In this document: positions 45,130-54,451 of the stretch, one piece after another
Layout: each line of letters begins with the position of its first letter
How positions within the stretch are numbered: the first letter of the stretch is position 1
NCBI RefSeq assembly: GCF_004121055.1
Contig: NZ_PYAL01000004.1
Span: forward strand, 434,001 to 498,000
Origin: Achromobacter aloeverae
GTDB taxonomy: Bacteria; Pseudomonadota; Gammaproteobacteria; Burkholderiales; Burkholderiaceae_B
Reading direction: 5' to 3'
DNA: 64,000 nucleotides
The notes under the pieces: model-generated
Told to the model about the DNA's origin: nothing
The model's input: the letters and a program-made list of their open reading frames with translations, nothing else
Database searches by the model: none
Made by a program: the position numbers and the translations under genes

Positions 45130-47562
45130 TCACGTGATGCTTGTGCTTGCAGGCCGCTGCGGGGAATCGGGCCGTTGCGCCGGCATAGGCCCTGGCCGGT
45201 CCGCGCATCCCGGCAATTCCCAGCCTGTTTCCGGAGGCATATCCTGGGGCCTTGCCACGCTGCCCGCGGCCGCGTAGAACAATGCGCCGGGCAAGGGCCT
45301 GCCCAGGAAATAGCCTTGCAGCACGTGGCAGCCGAGATCGGTGAGGAAAGCCTGCTGGAAGGCGGTTTCCACGCCTTCCGCGACGATGTTCATGCGCAGG
45401 ATCCGGCCCAGTGCGACGATGGCCGTGACGATGGTGGCGTTCTCCGTGCCATGGGCGAGCGCCGCGACGAACCCCCGGTCGATTTTCAGCTCGGCGGCGG
45501 CGATGCGCTTCAGGTACAGCAGGCTTGAATAGCCGGTGCCGAAATCATCGATGGAGATGCTCACGCCCATCCCGGCGAGGTGGTTGAGGATGGCGACGCT
45601 GGCCTCCGGGTCGCGCATCGCGGTGGCCTCGGTGATCTCCAGGGTGAGGCTGCCCGGCCGCAGCCCGTGGCGATGCAGGGTGTCCCGTACCGAGTCGACC
45701 AGGCCGGCGTGGAAGAACTGCAGCGGCGACAGGTTGACGGCAATCGACCAGTCCTCACGGCCGTCGTCATGCCAGCGCGCCATTTGCCGGCAGGCTTCGT
45801 CCAGCACCCAGGCGCCGATGGGAACGATCAGCCCGGACTTTTCCGCCACGGGCATGAAGCCGTCCGGGGTCACATAGCCCCGTTCTGGATGGCGCCAGCG
45901 CAACAGGGCTTCGGCGCCGACGACGGTGCCGGCGGAAGCGAGGAACTTGGGCTGGTAATGCAGCTCGAATTCGTGCCCGGCCAAGGCGTTGCGCAGCGCC
46001 TTGACCATGGAAAGCTGGTCCTGCACATCGGAGTTCATCATCGCGTCGTAGAAGCGATAGCTGTTTTTTCCTTGTTGCTTGGCGTGATACATCGCGGTGT
46101 CCGCGCTGGTCATCAGCGCATGCTGCGTCGTGCCGTTCCAGGGGTAGATGGCGATTCCTATGCTGGCCGTGACGCGCAGTTCGTGGTTGGCGATGGTGAT
46201 GGGGTGGTCGACCGCCTCGATCAGCTTCTGGGCGATGATGGCGACGTCCTGCGGCTCCTTGCTTTCGACCAGGAGGACGAATTCGTCGCCGCCGACGCGG
46301 GCGACGGTATCCTGCAGGCGGACCGTGTCGCTGATGCGGCGGGCGATCGCGATCAGCAGCTGGTCCCCGGCATGGTGGCCGCAGGCGTCGTTGACCGCCT
46401 TGAAGTCATCGAGATCCAGGAACATGACGGCGAAATGATCGCCGTTGCGTTTGGCCCTTTCCATGGTCTGGGCCAGCCTGCCCTCCAGCAAGAGGCGATT
46501 CGGCAGGCCGATCAGGGCATCGTGCATGGCCAGGCCGGTGAGTTTCCGGTTGACCCGCAAGAAAATGATCCGCAGCGCAAGCAAGGTCAACACTGTGGCG
46601 ACGACGGAGGCGATGAGCCAGGCCCGCAGCCTGCCATAGGCCAGGCTTATGTCATCCAGCGCGGCGTCGTAGGCAGCGTCGCGCAGCGCGATGATGGGCT
46701 GGTAGGTGGCCTGGGCCCGCTCCCGATACGCCGGTCCCGTCATCGGGAAGGCGCCATCGGAGAAATGGGGCGCCAGTTGCCGCTTGAGGGTTTCGTACCG
46801 GTCCATGAACCGGATCTTGACGTTGTCGATGGCTTCGACCAGCGACGGGGCTATCCATCTGTCGCTGCGGGACGCGAGTATGCCCGCCCAGACCTGCCGC
46901 AATTGTCCTTCGTAGACGAGGAAATCGTCCTTGTCGGCCGCGCTTACCGGCCGTGCGTCGACGACAAGCTGTTGCAGCAGGCCCGCCTGCTCGCCGGCAA
47001 CCGTTCGCAGGATGCCGGCCTGGCCGGCGATCTGGCTTGACGCATAGGCGGGCCCGTCGACGGAGGACAGCAGGTCGACCTCGCTGCGCACCAGCCAGGT
47101 GACTTCCGCGTTCACGCCTATCATCAGGTCGACCATGCGGGGAGCGGCGGCCCGCCGTTGTCCCGGGGGGCGATTCAGTTGTTCATCGCAGAAGCCGCGG
47201 CTGGCGGCCAGTTTCGCGGCGACCGCCTTGCTTCTGGCGAGCAGGCCGGCGCTGCCTTTATCCCTCGAAACCAGGACGTCCACGCGCGCCAGCGCGGTGG
47301 TGACGGCCGCATCGGTTTCCTTGCGCACGGCATGCAAGTGAGGCACGGCGGCTGCGTCGCTCAGCGCCAGGGTCGAGGCGCCGCGCTCCGAGGCTATGTA
47401 GCCCTGGATATTGGCCAGCGCCTTGATGGCCTGGATGCGCGCCAGGCTGGTGTCCAACTCGCCCATCTGGCCGACCGTGCGCCAGCAAAGCGCTCCCGCC
47501 AGGCCGATGACGACCAGCTTGATCAGGAGCAGCGCGAAGCCGAGCCAATTACGAACAGGCAT
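45130..47562 (-). CDS. Membrane GGDEF-EAL cyclic-di-GMP enzyme
   Basis: The 810-residue inner-membrane protein has a transmembrane helix near residues 10-30, a helical periplasmic sensor of about 280 residues that starts like nitrate/nitrite-sensor (NIT) domains (IQGYIASERGAS), and a second helix near 315-335. These are followed by GGDEF (RVGGDEFVLLVE intact) and EAL domains. The EAL part keeps GAEALLRW, the metal-binding EITE and DDFGTGYSS, and the later AEGVET, so both synthesis and breakdown of cyclic di-GMP are possible. GGGTGG precedes ATG 47562. It neighbours the autotransporter, consistent with surface or biofilm control, but this link is inference. Confidence 0.92.
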   Translation of the reverse strand: MPVRNWLGFALLLIKLVVIGLAGALCWRTVGQMGELDTSLARIQAIKALANIQGYIASERGASTLALSDAAAVPHLHAVRKETDAAVTTALARVDVLVSRDKGSAGLLARSKAVAAKLAASRGFCDEQLNRPPGQRRAAAPRMVDLMIGVNAEVTWLVRSEVDLLSSVDGPAYASSQIAGQAGILRTVAGEQAGLLQQLVVDARPVSAADKDDFLVYEGQLRQVWAGILASRSDRWIAPSLVEAIDNVKIRFMDRYETLKRQLAPHFSDGAFPMTGPAYRERAQATYQPIIALRDAAYDAALDDISLAYGRLRAWLIASVVATVLTLLALRIIFLRVNRKLTGLAMHDALIGLPNRLLLEGRLAQTMERAKRNGDHFAVMFLDLDDFKAVNDACGHHAGDQLLIAIARRISDTVRLQDTVARVGGDEFVLLVESKEPQDVAIIAQKLIEAVDHPITIANHELRVTASIGIAIYPWNGTTQHALMTSADTAMYHAKQQGKNSYRFYDAMMNSDVQDQLSMVKALRNALAGHEFELHYQPKFLASAGTVVGAEALLRWRHPERGYVTPDGFMPVAEKSGLIVPIGAWVLDEACRQMARWHDDGREDWSIAVNLSPLQFFHAGLVDSVRDTLHRHGLRPGSLTLEITEATAMRDPEASVAILNHLAGMGVSISIDDFGTGYSSLLYLKRIAAAELKIDRGFVAALAHGTENATIVTAIVALGRILRMNIVAEGVETAFQQAFLTDLGCHVLQGYFLGRPLPGALFYAAAGSVARPQDMPPETGWELPGCADRPGPMPAQRPDSPQRPASTSIT

Positions 47563-47736
47563 TGAAGCCACCCAGTGTGTCCAGACGCCTGTAGGGTCGC
47601 GCGGCGGGTGTGGACGGACTTTCGGACGAACGAGTCTACTGTCACCTCTGGATACGTGGTGTATCTGGAGATACTATCCGCCGAATTTTGTTTTTCATCA
47701 AATACAAGCTGCGCCTTGCGCGCCGGCGTCCCGGGG

Positions 47737-49314
47737 TCAACGCTTCAGCCGCCGCGCCAGTTTTTGCAGGAACCCTCGGCACTCGTCCACCTTGCCCAGG
47801 TAGGTGAGGGCCAGGTACAGGCTGCCATAGACCCCGAGCACGGCGAACGCCAGGAGTATCGGTTCCTTCCACCCGAGCGCGATTTTCGCGGCATAGGCCG
47901 CGGCCGCCGCGGCCGCCGCCGACGTCCATAGGGTGACGACCAGGCGTCGCGGCAGTCCGGTGACGCCGATCCGGGCGTTCATGGTGCGGCGTAGCAGGAA
48001 CAGTTCGACCCAGCCGGCGATGCCCGCGGACGCCGTCAGGCCCACCGTGCCCCATTGCGGCGCGATGCCCAGCAAGGGGGGCAGGCCCAGCGCGCAGGCC
48101 AGGCCCAGCATGGTCGTGAGCGCCAGGCGCACCAAGGCGTAGCGCAAGGGCGTGCGAGGATCGAGCAGGGCATAGTAGGTCGACGAGTACAGCCGGCCCA
48201 GCGTCGAGGCCAGCAGGCCTATGCCCGATCCCGCCAGGATGGCCCAGACGAACACCGCGTCCTCGTGCGTGAACCGGCCGGACTGGTAGAGCGCCGCCGT
48301 GATGACATCGCCAAGGACGAAGAAGGCCATGGCCGATGGCACCACGAAAAACGCGATGCGGCGCATGCCCTGGTCCAGGCGCCCGCGCAGCGCGGCGTGG
48401 GCGTCCGCGGCCGTGCCATCGCCCAGCGTGCGCGCCATCGCCGGGAGCTCGGACGCCGAGATCGCCATCCCGAACAGGCTGACGGGCAGCATGTTGATCG
48501 ATGCCGCGGTCGTCATCGCCGCCATCGCGCCCTGGCCCAGCAGGGTGGAGATGGCCTGGTCCACATAGGCGCTGATCTGCACCACGCCCCGGCTGATGGC
48601 GACCGAGCCGAAGTTGCGGACGACCTCGCGGACGTTGGCGTTGGACCCGTCCGGGCGCAGCGGGAGGCTGCCCGTGAGCTTGAGGACGGGTGGCACCTGG
48701 ATGGCGAATTGCAGCAGGGAACCCAGCGTTGCGCCCCAGGCCAGCCATACCGCCAGCATGGGTAGCGGCGCATGCCTGAACACCACCATGGCGATGATCA
48801 TGGAGAGATTCCAGATCACGGGGGCGGCATAGGACAGGAAGAAGCGGCGGTGGCTGTTGAGGATGCCCAGGCACCAGGCCGAGCCCACCAGCAGGCCCAC
48901 CCCGGGAAAGAGGATGCGGACCAGGAGGATGGTGAGCTCGCGCTTTTCGCCGGTGTAGCCCGGGGCGACCGCCCAGATCAGCTAGGGCGTGGCAAGGATG
49001 CCGATCAGGACGATCAACGAGATGACCAGCGCCAGGATGGCGGCGAGGGCGCCCGCCACCCGGTTGGCTTCTTCTTCCTTGCCCTGGGCCAGCAAGCGGG
49101 CGTAGACCGGGATGAAGGACGCGGAAAGCACGCCTTCGCCGAAGAGGTTCTGGAGGAAATTGGGCACGCGCAGCGCGGAACTGAACGCGTCGGCGATGTC
49201 CGAGAGCCCGAAATAATGCGAAAAGACCCGTTGCCGGACCAGTCCCATCAACCGGCTGCAAAGTATGCCGGCGCCGACCAGGATCGCGTGGCGGCCGCTA
49301 TTGACGCGAGGCAT
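47737..49314 (-). pseudogene. murJ: Lipid II flippase MurJ, interrupted by an in-frame amber codon
   Basis: The first part begins MPRVNSGRHAILVGAGILCS with AGGG before ATG 49314, and shows the MurJ N-terminus (RVFSHYFGLSDIADAF, ALRVPNFLQNLFGEGVLSA). Codon 111 is TAG (complement of 48982-48984) in the sequence LATP-stop-LIWAVAPG. The same frame then continues without further interruption through the rest of a normal flippase of 14 or so helices to 47737. MurJ flips lipid II for peptidoglycan synthesis and is normally essential. Either this copy is dead or suppressed, another copy exists, or the base is a sequencing error. No frameshift is involved. Confidence 0.85.
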
Positions 49315-49401
49315 GGCTGTGCCCTGAAAATTGGGCGATTCTAGCAAGCCGGGGTCAGGACGACCGCAAGGCAACGCTAAAGCCGGCCCTCAAGCCAGCC
49401 C

Positions 49402-50109
49402 TCAAGCCGCCGCGGGTGAGGCTTTTTCCGCTTCCTGCCGATGATGGGCCTTGACCGCCCGCTCGAACCCGTTGTGGACATGCTGGCGCATGGCGCTGGC
49501 GGCGGTGTCGGGGTCGCGGGTGGCCAGGGCGTCGAGTATGGCGCGGTGCTCCTCGTGCGAGGCAGTGGAGCTGCCGGCCAGGGAAAAACCGCGGCGGCGC
49601 AGCAGGTGCATGCGGTTGACGACCTGGCGATAAACACCGATGAGGGCCGAATTCCCCGTCATCCGCACCAGGCGGTCGTGGAATGCGACGTTCAGCTCGA
49701 AATAGCGATTCACGCCCTCGCGCGCGGCCGTGCCCTCCAGTTCGGTCAGCAGGCCGCCCAGTTCATGCAGCTGTTCGTCGGTGATGCGGGGGGCGACCCG
49801 GCGGCCGACCATTTCGTCCAGGCCCGCACGCAGGTCGTACAGTTCCGCCGCCTCTTCGTCCGACAGGTCGCGGATGAAGACGCCCCGGTTCTTCTCCAGC
49901 CGCACCAGCCCCGCTTCCTCCAGCGCGCGGAACGCTTCGCGCAAGGGACTGCGGCTTACGCCCAGCCGCTGGGACAGTTCGCTTTCATTCAAGCGCGAGC
50001 CGCCCGTCAGTTCGCCTGACTTGATGCCGCGCAATATCTCTTCCTGCACCAGGGCCGAAAGCGTCATGGAGCGGAACAGGTCGATGGGAATGTTGGGCGT
50101 TGGAGGCAT
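49402..50109 (-). CDS. GntR-family transcriptional regulator (FadR/FCD type)
   Basis: The 235-residue regulator has an N-terminal GntR winged helix (about 20-80; LNESELSQRLGVSRSPLREA) and an all-helical FCD effector domain with the metal-binding pattern Asp/His (LNVAFHDRLVRM and later HEEHRAIL). The start at ATG 50109 is chosen over 50187 by domain position; neither has a strong Shine-Dalgarno sequence. It is divergent from the MFS-SDR operon, and a good inverted repeat lies between them, so it probably represses that operon and itself. Confidence 0.9.
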   Translation of the reverse strand: MPPTPNIPIDLFRSMTLSALVQEEILRGIKSGELTGGSRLNESELSQRLGVSRSPLREAFRALEEAGLVRLEKNRGVFIRDLSDEEAAELYDLRAGLDEMVGRRVAPRITDEQLHELGGLLTELEGTAAREGVNRYFELNVAFHDRLVRMTGNSALIGVYRQVVNRMHLLRRRGFSLAGSSTASHEEHRAILDALATRDPDTAASAMRQHVHNGFERAVKAHHRQEAEKASPAAA

Positions 50110-50227
50110 GGGCGGTCGAATAAGCGCATACGCATGAGGCTGCGGCGTCGCCGGGCATGGTACGCCGGGAGCGCGGGGTTTGGCCATCTTCAGCGCCGGG
50201 TCAGGCGCTTGGAATATGCTCTCGCCA

Positions 50228-50251
50228 ATATTGTCTGATCGTCGACAATAT
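50228..50251. promoter_or_regulatory. Candidate GntR operator
   Basis: ATATTGTC (50228-50235) and GACAATAT (50244-50251) form a perfect inverted repeat with an 8-base spacer in the AT-rich centre of the 279-bp region between the divergent GntR and MFS genes. Its location between the two promoters suits a repressor site for the adjacent FCD-type GntR protein. Confidence 0.6.
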
Positions 50252-50388
50252 CAATAATCGTCAGCATAAGAGCAAATACGATAAATAACGTCGCCTAATT
50301 TGCCGATCTGGACGGAGCGTCTGCCGCGGGAGGACCACGCAGGATGGTCGGGTGCTGTCGCGCCCGCATGACAACGTGGAGTCGAGAC

Positions 50389-51789
50389 ATGTCCAATTTC
50401 GTCAGGACCGGTGTTTTCCGGGGCGCGCCGGGCAGGGTATTCCTGCTGCTGTGCGCCATGTATTTCATCGAGTACGTCGACCGGGTCAACCTCTCGGTCG
50501 CGGCGCCCTTGATCAAGGAGGAGTTCGGCCTGAGCAATACCCGCCTGGGCGTGGCCTTGTCCGCTTTCGGCTATTGCTATGCCGTGTTCCCGGTCATTTG
50601 CGGTTACCTGGGCGACCGCCTGGGACCGCGGCGCATGCTGGCCATCTCCGGCGTGCTGTGGGCGCTGGGGACCTTGTTGACCGGGTTCGCCGGCGGCCTG
50701 GCGGGCCTGGTGTTCGCACGCCTGCTGGTCGGCACTGGGGAGGGCGGCACGATACCGGTGGCCACGCTGGCCATGAGCAATTGGGTGACGCGCCACCGGC
50801 GCGGCTTTGCCCAGGGGTTCACCCATTCGGCCTCGCGCGCGGCGGCGGCGCTGACGCCGCCGCTGGTGGTGTTCCTGATTCCCCTCATCGGCTGGCGCGG
50901 CGCGTTCATGGCGATGGGGGTGGCCAGCCTGGCGTGGGTCGTGGTCTGGTACGGCTATTTCCGCGACGACCCGCGCGACCATGGCGCGGTGACCGCGGCT
51001 GAACTCGCGGCCTTGCCGGCCTTCAGCCAGGCGGGTCGTGGACGACGCGGCAACGGGGGCGCCGGCGCGCCGCCCGTGCCCTGGCTGGCGCTGTTGCGCC
51101 GCATCCTGCCCGTCACGCTGGTGTTCTTCGCCCATGCCTGGGCGCTGTGGATGTACCTGAGCTGGCTGCCCAGCTTCTTCGTCTCGCATTTCCATATCGA
51201 CCTGAAGCATTCGGCCTTTCATTCAGGGGCGGTGTTCGCGGCGGCGGTCATCGGCAATACGGCGGGCGGCGTGTTGACGGACTGGCTGTACACACGGACC
51301 GGCAATCTCAATGCCGCGCGGCGTAACGTGGTGATCCTGGGTTTTGGCGGATCCATTCCTTTCCTGGCCAGCGTGCTGTTCCTGCATAACGAGATCGGCG
51401 TGGCCCTGTGCCTGGCCGTCGCGCTGTTCTTCCTGGAACTGAGCGCGGGGCCGGTGTTCGCCACCCCGATGGATATCGCGCCGGCCCACGCAGGCGTGGC
51501 GACGGGTTTCGTCAGCACGGCGGCGGGGTTGGCGGCCGTGATCTCCCCCATCACCTTCGGCTACCTGGTTGACGTCACGGGCAGTTATACGTCGCCCTTC
51601 GCCCTGTCCATCGCCATCCTGGCATTCGGGATCGTCATGTCATTCTGGATGCGGCCGGACCGGCCGCTGGAGCCGCCGGCACCGGGCGAGCTGGCCGTGC
51701 ACCCGCCGGCGCAATTCGGAACTGCATCGCCGGCGCAGTCCACATCGCAGGTTTATCGACAACGCTCGGCAAAGGAGCAGGCAGCATGA
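50389..51789 (+). CDS. MFS transporter (anion:cation symporter type)
   Basis: The 466-residue inner-membrane protein has 12 predicted helices. The start MYFIEYVDRVNLSVAAPLIK, the loop GDRLGPRRML between helices 2 and 3 and GTGEGGTIPVATLAMSNWV place it in the ACS group, which imports organic acids such as glucarate, phthalate or hexuronates. GGAG precedes ATG 50389. Its stop overlaps the SDR start by 4 bases (ATGA), so uptake and oxidation are coupled, probably under the divergent GntR regulator. Confidence 0.92.
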   Translation: MSNFVRTGVFRGAPGRVFLLLCAMYFIEYVDRVNLSVAAPLIKEEFGLSNTRLGVALSAFGYCYAVFPVICGYLGDRLGPRRMLAISGVLWALGTLLTGFAGGLAGLVFARLLVGTGEGGTIPVATLAMSNWVTRHRRGFAQGFTHSASRAAAALTPPLVVFLIPLIGWRGAFMAMGVASLAWVVVWYGYFRDDPRDHGAVTAAELAALPAFSQAGRGRRGNGGAGAPPVPWLALLRRILPVTLVFFAHAWALWMYLSWLPSFFVSHFHIDLKHSAFHSGAVFAAAVIGNTAGGVLTDWLYTRTGNLNAARRNVVILGFGGSIPFLASVLFLHNEIGVALCLAVALFFLELSAGPVFATPMDIAPAHAGVATGFVSTAAGLAAVISPITFGYLVDVTGSYTSPFALSIAILAFGIVMSFWMRPDRPLEPPAPGELAVHPPAQFGTASPAQSTSQVYRQRSAKEQAA

Positions 51790-52550
51790 GTCTCGGCAAG
51801 AATCTACCCCTGGACGGCAGGGTGGCCATCGTGACCGGCGCCGCGCGCAATATCGGGCGGGCCACCGCCGTGGCGCTGGGTCGGCAAGGGGCGAGCGTGG
51901 TGGTCAACGTGCATACGTCCGCCGACATGGCGGAGGAAACGGCCGCGCTGGTGCGCGCGGCCGGCGGCCAGGCGACCGTGCATCTGGCCGACGTGTCGCA
52001 GCCGCAAGGCGCGCGTGCCCTGGTCGATGCGGCGGTCGCGCGGTACGGCCGGATCGATATCCTCGTCAACAATGCCGCCGTGCGTCGCGAAGCCCGCATC
52101 GACGACCTGGACTGGGCGCAATGGCGAGAGGTGACCGGCGTGATCCTGGACGGCGCGTTTCTTTGCGCGCAAGCCGCCACGCCGTGGCTGCGCCAGTCGC
52201 CGGCGGGCGCCATCGTCAATATCGGCGGCATGTCGGCGCACGCGGGGTCGTCGGGACGCGCGCACGTGATGGCCGCCAAGATGGGCCTGGTGGGCTTGAC
52301 CCGCGCCTTGGCGCACGACCTCGCGGACAGCGGCGTGACGGCCAACTGCGTGGTGCCCGGCCTGATCGATACCGTGCGGGGCCATTCCGCGACCGGCGCG
52401 CCCGCGCATCACGCCTCGCACGCCACGCTGCTGGGAAGGCGCGGGACGTCCGAGGAAGTGGCGGACCTGATCGTCTTCCTGTGCGGCCCGCAGGCCCGCT
52501 ACCTGACCGGGCAGACCCTGCATGCCAATGGCGGCGCCTATCTGGGGTAG
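51786..52550 (+). CDS. Short-chain dehydrogenase/reductase
   Basis: This 254-residue Rossmann-fold oxidoreductase shows the cofactor motif TGAARNIGRA (TGxxxxxG form), NNAAVRR (NNAG-like) and a C-terminal family end TGQTLHANGGAYLG. At the catalytic Tyr-x-x-x-Lys position the sequence reads SSGRAHVMAAKMG, so the usual Tyr is replaced (His or nearby), while the Lys is kept. It is coupled by ATGA to the MFS transporter and probably oxidises the imported compound, unless the missing Tyr makes it inactive. Confidence 0.88.
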   Translation: MSLGKNLPLDGRVAIVTGAARNIGRATAVALGRQGASVVVNVHTSADMAEETAALVRAAGGQATVHLADVSQPQGARALVDAAVARYGRIDILVNNAAVRREARIDDLDWAQWREVTGVILDGAFLCAQAATPWLRQSPAGAIVNIGGMSAHAGSSGRAHVMAAKMGLVGLTRALAHDLADSGVTANCVVPGLIDTVRGHSATGAPAHHASHATLLGRRGTSEEVADLIVFLCGPQARYLTGQTLHANGGAYLG

Positions 52551-52584
52551 GCAAGTGGGGTAGGCAAGATTCGGGCGCTTGAGG

Positions 52585-53484
52585 TCAGTCCGCCACGGCG
52601 CCGCGCGCCCGCGCGGTCAGCCACGCGCGAAAACAGGCGACCTTCGGTTCGTCGGCGCGGCTGGCGGGGCACACCAGGTGATAGCCGCGCGGACGGCGCA
52701 GGACCAGGGGATGCGGCGCGACCAGTCTGCCCTGGGCGAGGTCCTTTTCCAGATAGCGCAACTGGCCCAGCGCGACGCCCAGCCCTTCGGTGGCGCATTG
52801 GTAGATGATGCTGAGGTCTTCGTAGTACATGTCGCCGGCGCTGACGCCTCGTTGCGCGCCGGCCAGGGCGATCCAGTCCGGCCAGTGCTGCGGCCGGCGA
52901 TTGGAGTGCAGCAGCGGCAGGCGGAGCAAGGCTTCCGTGCCGCAGGGCACGGGCAGGCGCCGCGCCAGCGCGGGCGCCAGCACCGGCGTCAATTCGTCGC
53001 TGAAAAGCAGGTCGTTGCGCAGGCCCTCCCAAGGACCGTCGCCGTAGACGATGCCCATGTCCGCGTTCTCGCGCGTGAAGTCCACCCCTTCGACGGCGCT
53101 GCTCAGGCGCACGTTGATGTCGGGATGCGCGGCCTGGAAGGCCGGCACCAGCGGGATCAGCCAGCGCACGAACAGGGTCGTGTGGCCGCGTATGGTGAGG
53201 ACCTGCTTGGCGCCCGTCGTTACGAGTTCGCGGGTGGCGTTCGTGATGCGGGCGAAGGCCTGCGTCAGGGCCGCGGCATAGGTGGCGCCGCCGCGCGTCA
53301 GGCGCAGCTGGCGGCCGGACCGATCCAGCAGCACGAACCCGACCCAGGACTCCAGGGCCTTGATCTGGTGGCTGACCGCGCCTTGCGTGATGTGCAGTTC
53401 CTGCGCGGCCAGCGTGAAGCTCAGGTGGCGAGCGACGCTTTCGAAGACGCGCAGCGGATTGAGAGGAGGCAGTTGCGGATTCAT
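52585..53484 (-). CDS. LysR-family transcriptional regulator (GcvA-like)
   Basis: The 299-residue regulator starts LPPLNPLRVFESVARHLSFT, typical of the GcvA/AmpR subgroup, with a winged helix-turn-helix (ELHITQGAVSHQIKALE) and a substrate-binding domain. It is divergent from the class II aldolase-amidohydrolase-Bug group across 158 bp, so it is the likely regulator of that catabolic operon. Its 3' end faces the SDR gene. Confidence 0.93.
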   Translation of the reverse strand: MNPQLPPLNPLRVFESVARHLSFTLAAQELHITQGAVSHQIKALESWVGFVLLDRSGRQLRLTRGGATYAAALTQAFARITNATRELVTTGAKQVLTIRGHTTLFVRWLIPLVPAFQAAHPDINVRLSSAVEGVDFTRENADMGIVYGDGPWEGLRNDLLFSDELTPVLAPALARRLPVPCGTEALLRLPLLHSNRRPQHWPDWIALAGAQRGVSAGDMYYEDLSIIYQCATEGLGVALGQLRYLEKDLAQGRLVAPHPLVLRRPRGYHLVCPASRADEPKVACFRAWLTARARGAVAD

Positions 53485-53642
53485 TTATTAGGTTTGCTCA
53501 TGCGGCCTTGAAAAATTCTCGATGGTGTCCGGACGAAGCTGTCCCTAAGATCAAGGAATAACGCCGAGAGCGCCATGGTGGAGCCCGGTGGCGAGCCCCG
53601 AACCCATTACTTTTACTACGCTATCGGGGCGGGAGACATTGC

Positions 53643-54437
53643 ATGAATACCCGATATGGCACCGACTTTCCGTCGTTGCGGGACCAGGTCGCGCCCGAGG
53701 AATGGCGGGCGCGCCGGGACCTGGCGGCCTGCTATCGGTTGATGGATCGCTACGGCATGACCGACATGATCTACAACCACATCACCGCCCAGATTCCCGG
53801 CAAGCCCGGCAGCCTGCTGATCAATCTCTATGGCCTGCTGTACAAGGAGATCACGGCGTCCAGCCTGGTCGAGATCGACCTGGACGGCAATGTGCTGCGC
53901 AAGCCCGATACGGACTACGGCATCAACCGGTCCGGCTATGTCATCCATGGCTGCATCCATCGCGCGCGGCCGGACGTGCATTGCGTCATCCATACGCATA
54001 CGCGCGCCGGCATGGCGGTGTCGGCCATGCGCGGCGGCTTGCTGCCGATCACGCAGACCGCTTCCCGCTTCCATGGCCATATCGCGTATCACGACTTCGA
54101 GGGGCCGGCCATCGACCTGGCCGAGCAGGACAGGCTGGTCCGCGACCTCGGTCCGCACAATGCGATGATCCTGCGCAACCACGGATTGCTGACCTGCGGC
54201 GCGTCCATCGCGCAGGCGTTCAACCTGATGTACCAGCTGGAGATGTCCTGCCGCGCCCAGGTCGACGCGATGGCCGGCGGCCTGGAGAACGTCGCGCTGC
54301 CCGGCAATGAGGTGCTGGAGCGCGCGGCGCACCTGTACCAGCCGGGCACGCGCCGGCCTTACGGCGAGCTCGAATGGCACGCCATGCTGCGCCTGCTCGA
54401 AGCCGAGCCGGGCGGGTATCCGTCCTACGACGCCTGA
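53643..54437 (+). CDS. Class II aldolase/adducin family protein
   Basis: This 264-residue zinc-dependent aldolase-fold protein has the metal ligands His117 and His119 in VIHTHTRAG and a third in LRNHGLLTCG. The early NHITAQIPG and the NLYGLLYKEI substrate-loop segment are also typical. Members cleave sugar phosphates or decarboxylate small hydroxy acids. It is the first gene of a probable operon with an amidohydrolase (14 bp downstream) and a Bug receptor, opposite a LysR gene. The substrate is unknown. Confidence 0.9.
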   Translation: MNTRYGTDFPSLRDQVAPEEWRARRDLAACYRLMDRYGMTDMIYNHITAQIPGKPGSLLINLYGLLYKEITASSLVEIDLDGNVLRKPDTDYGINRSGYVIHGCIHRARPDVHCVIHTHTRAGMAVSAMRGGLLPITQTASRFHGHIAYHDFEGPAIDLAEQDRLVRDLGPHNAMILRNHGLLTCGASIAQAFNLMYQLEMSCRAQVDAMAGGLENVALPGNEVLERAAHLYQPGTRRPYGELEWHAMLRLLEAEPGGYPSYDA

Positions 54438-54451
54438 CGGGAGTCGCCGCG

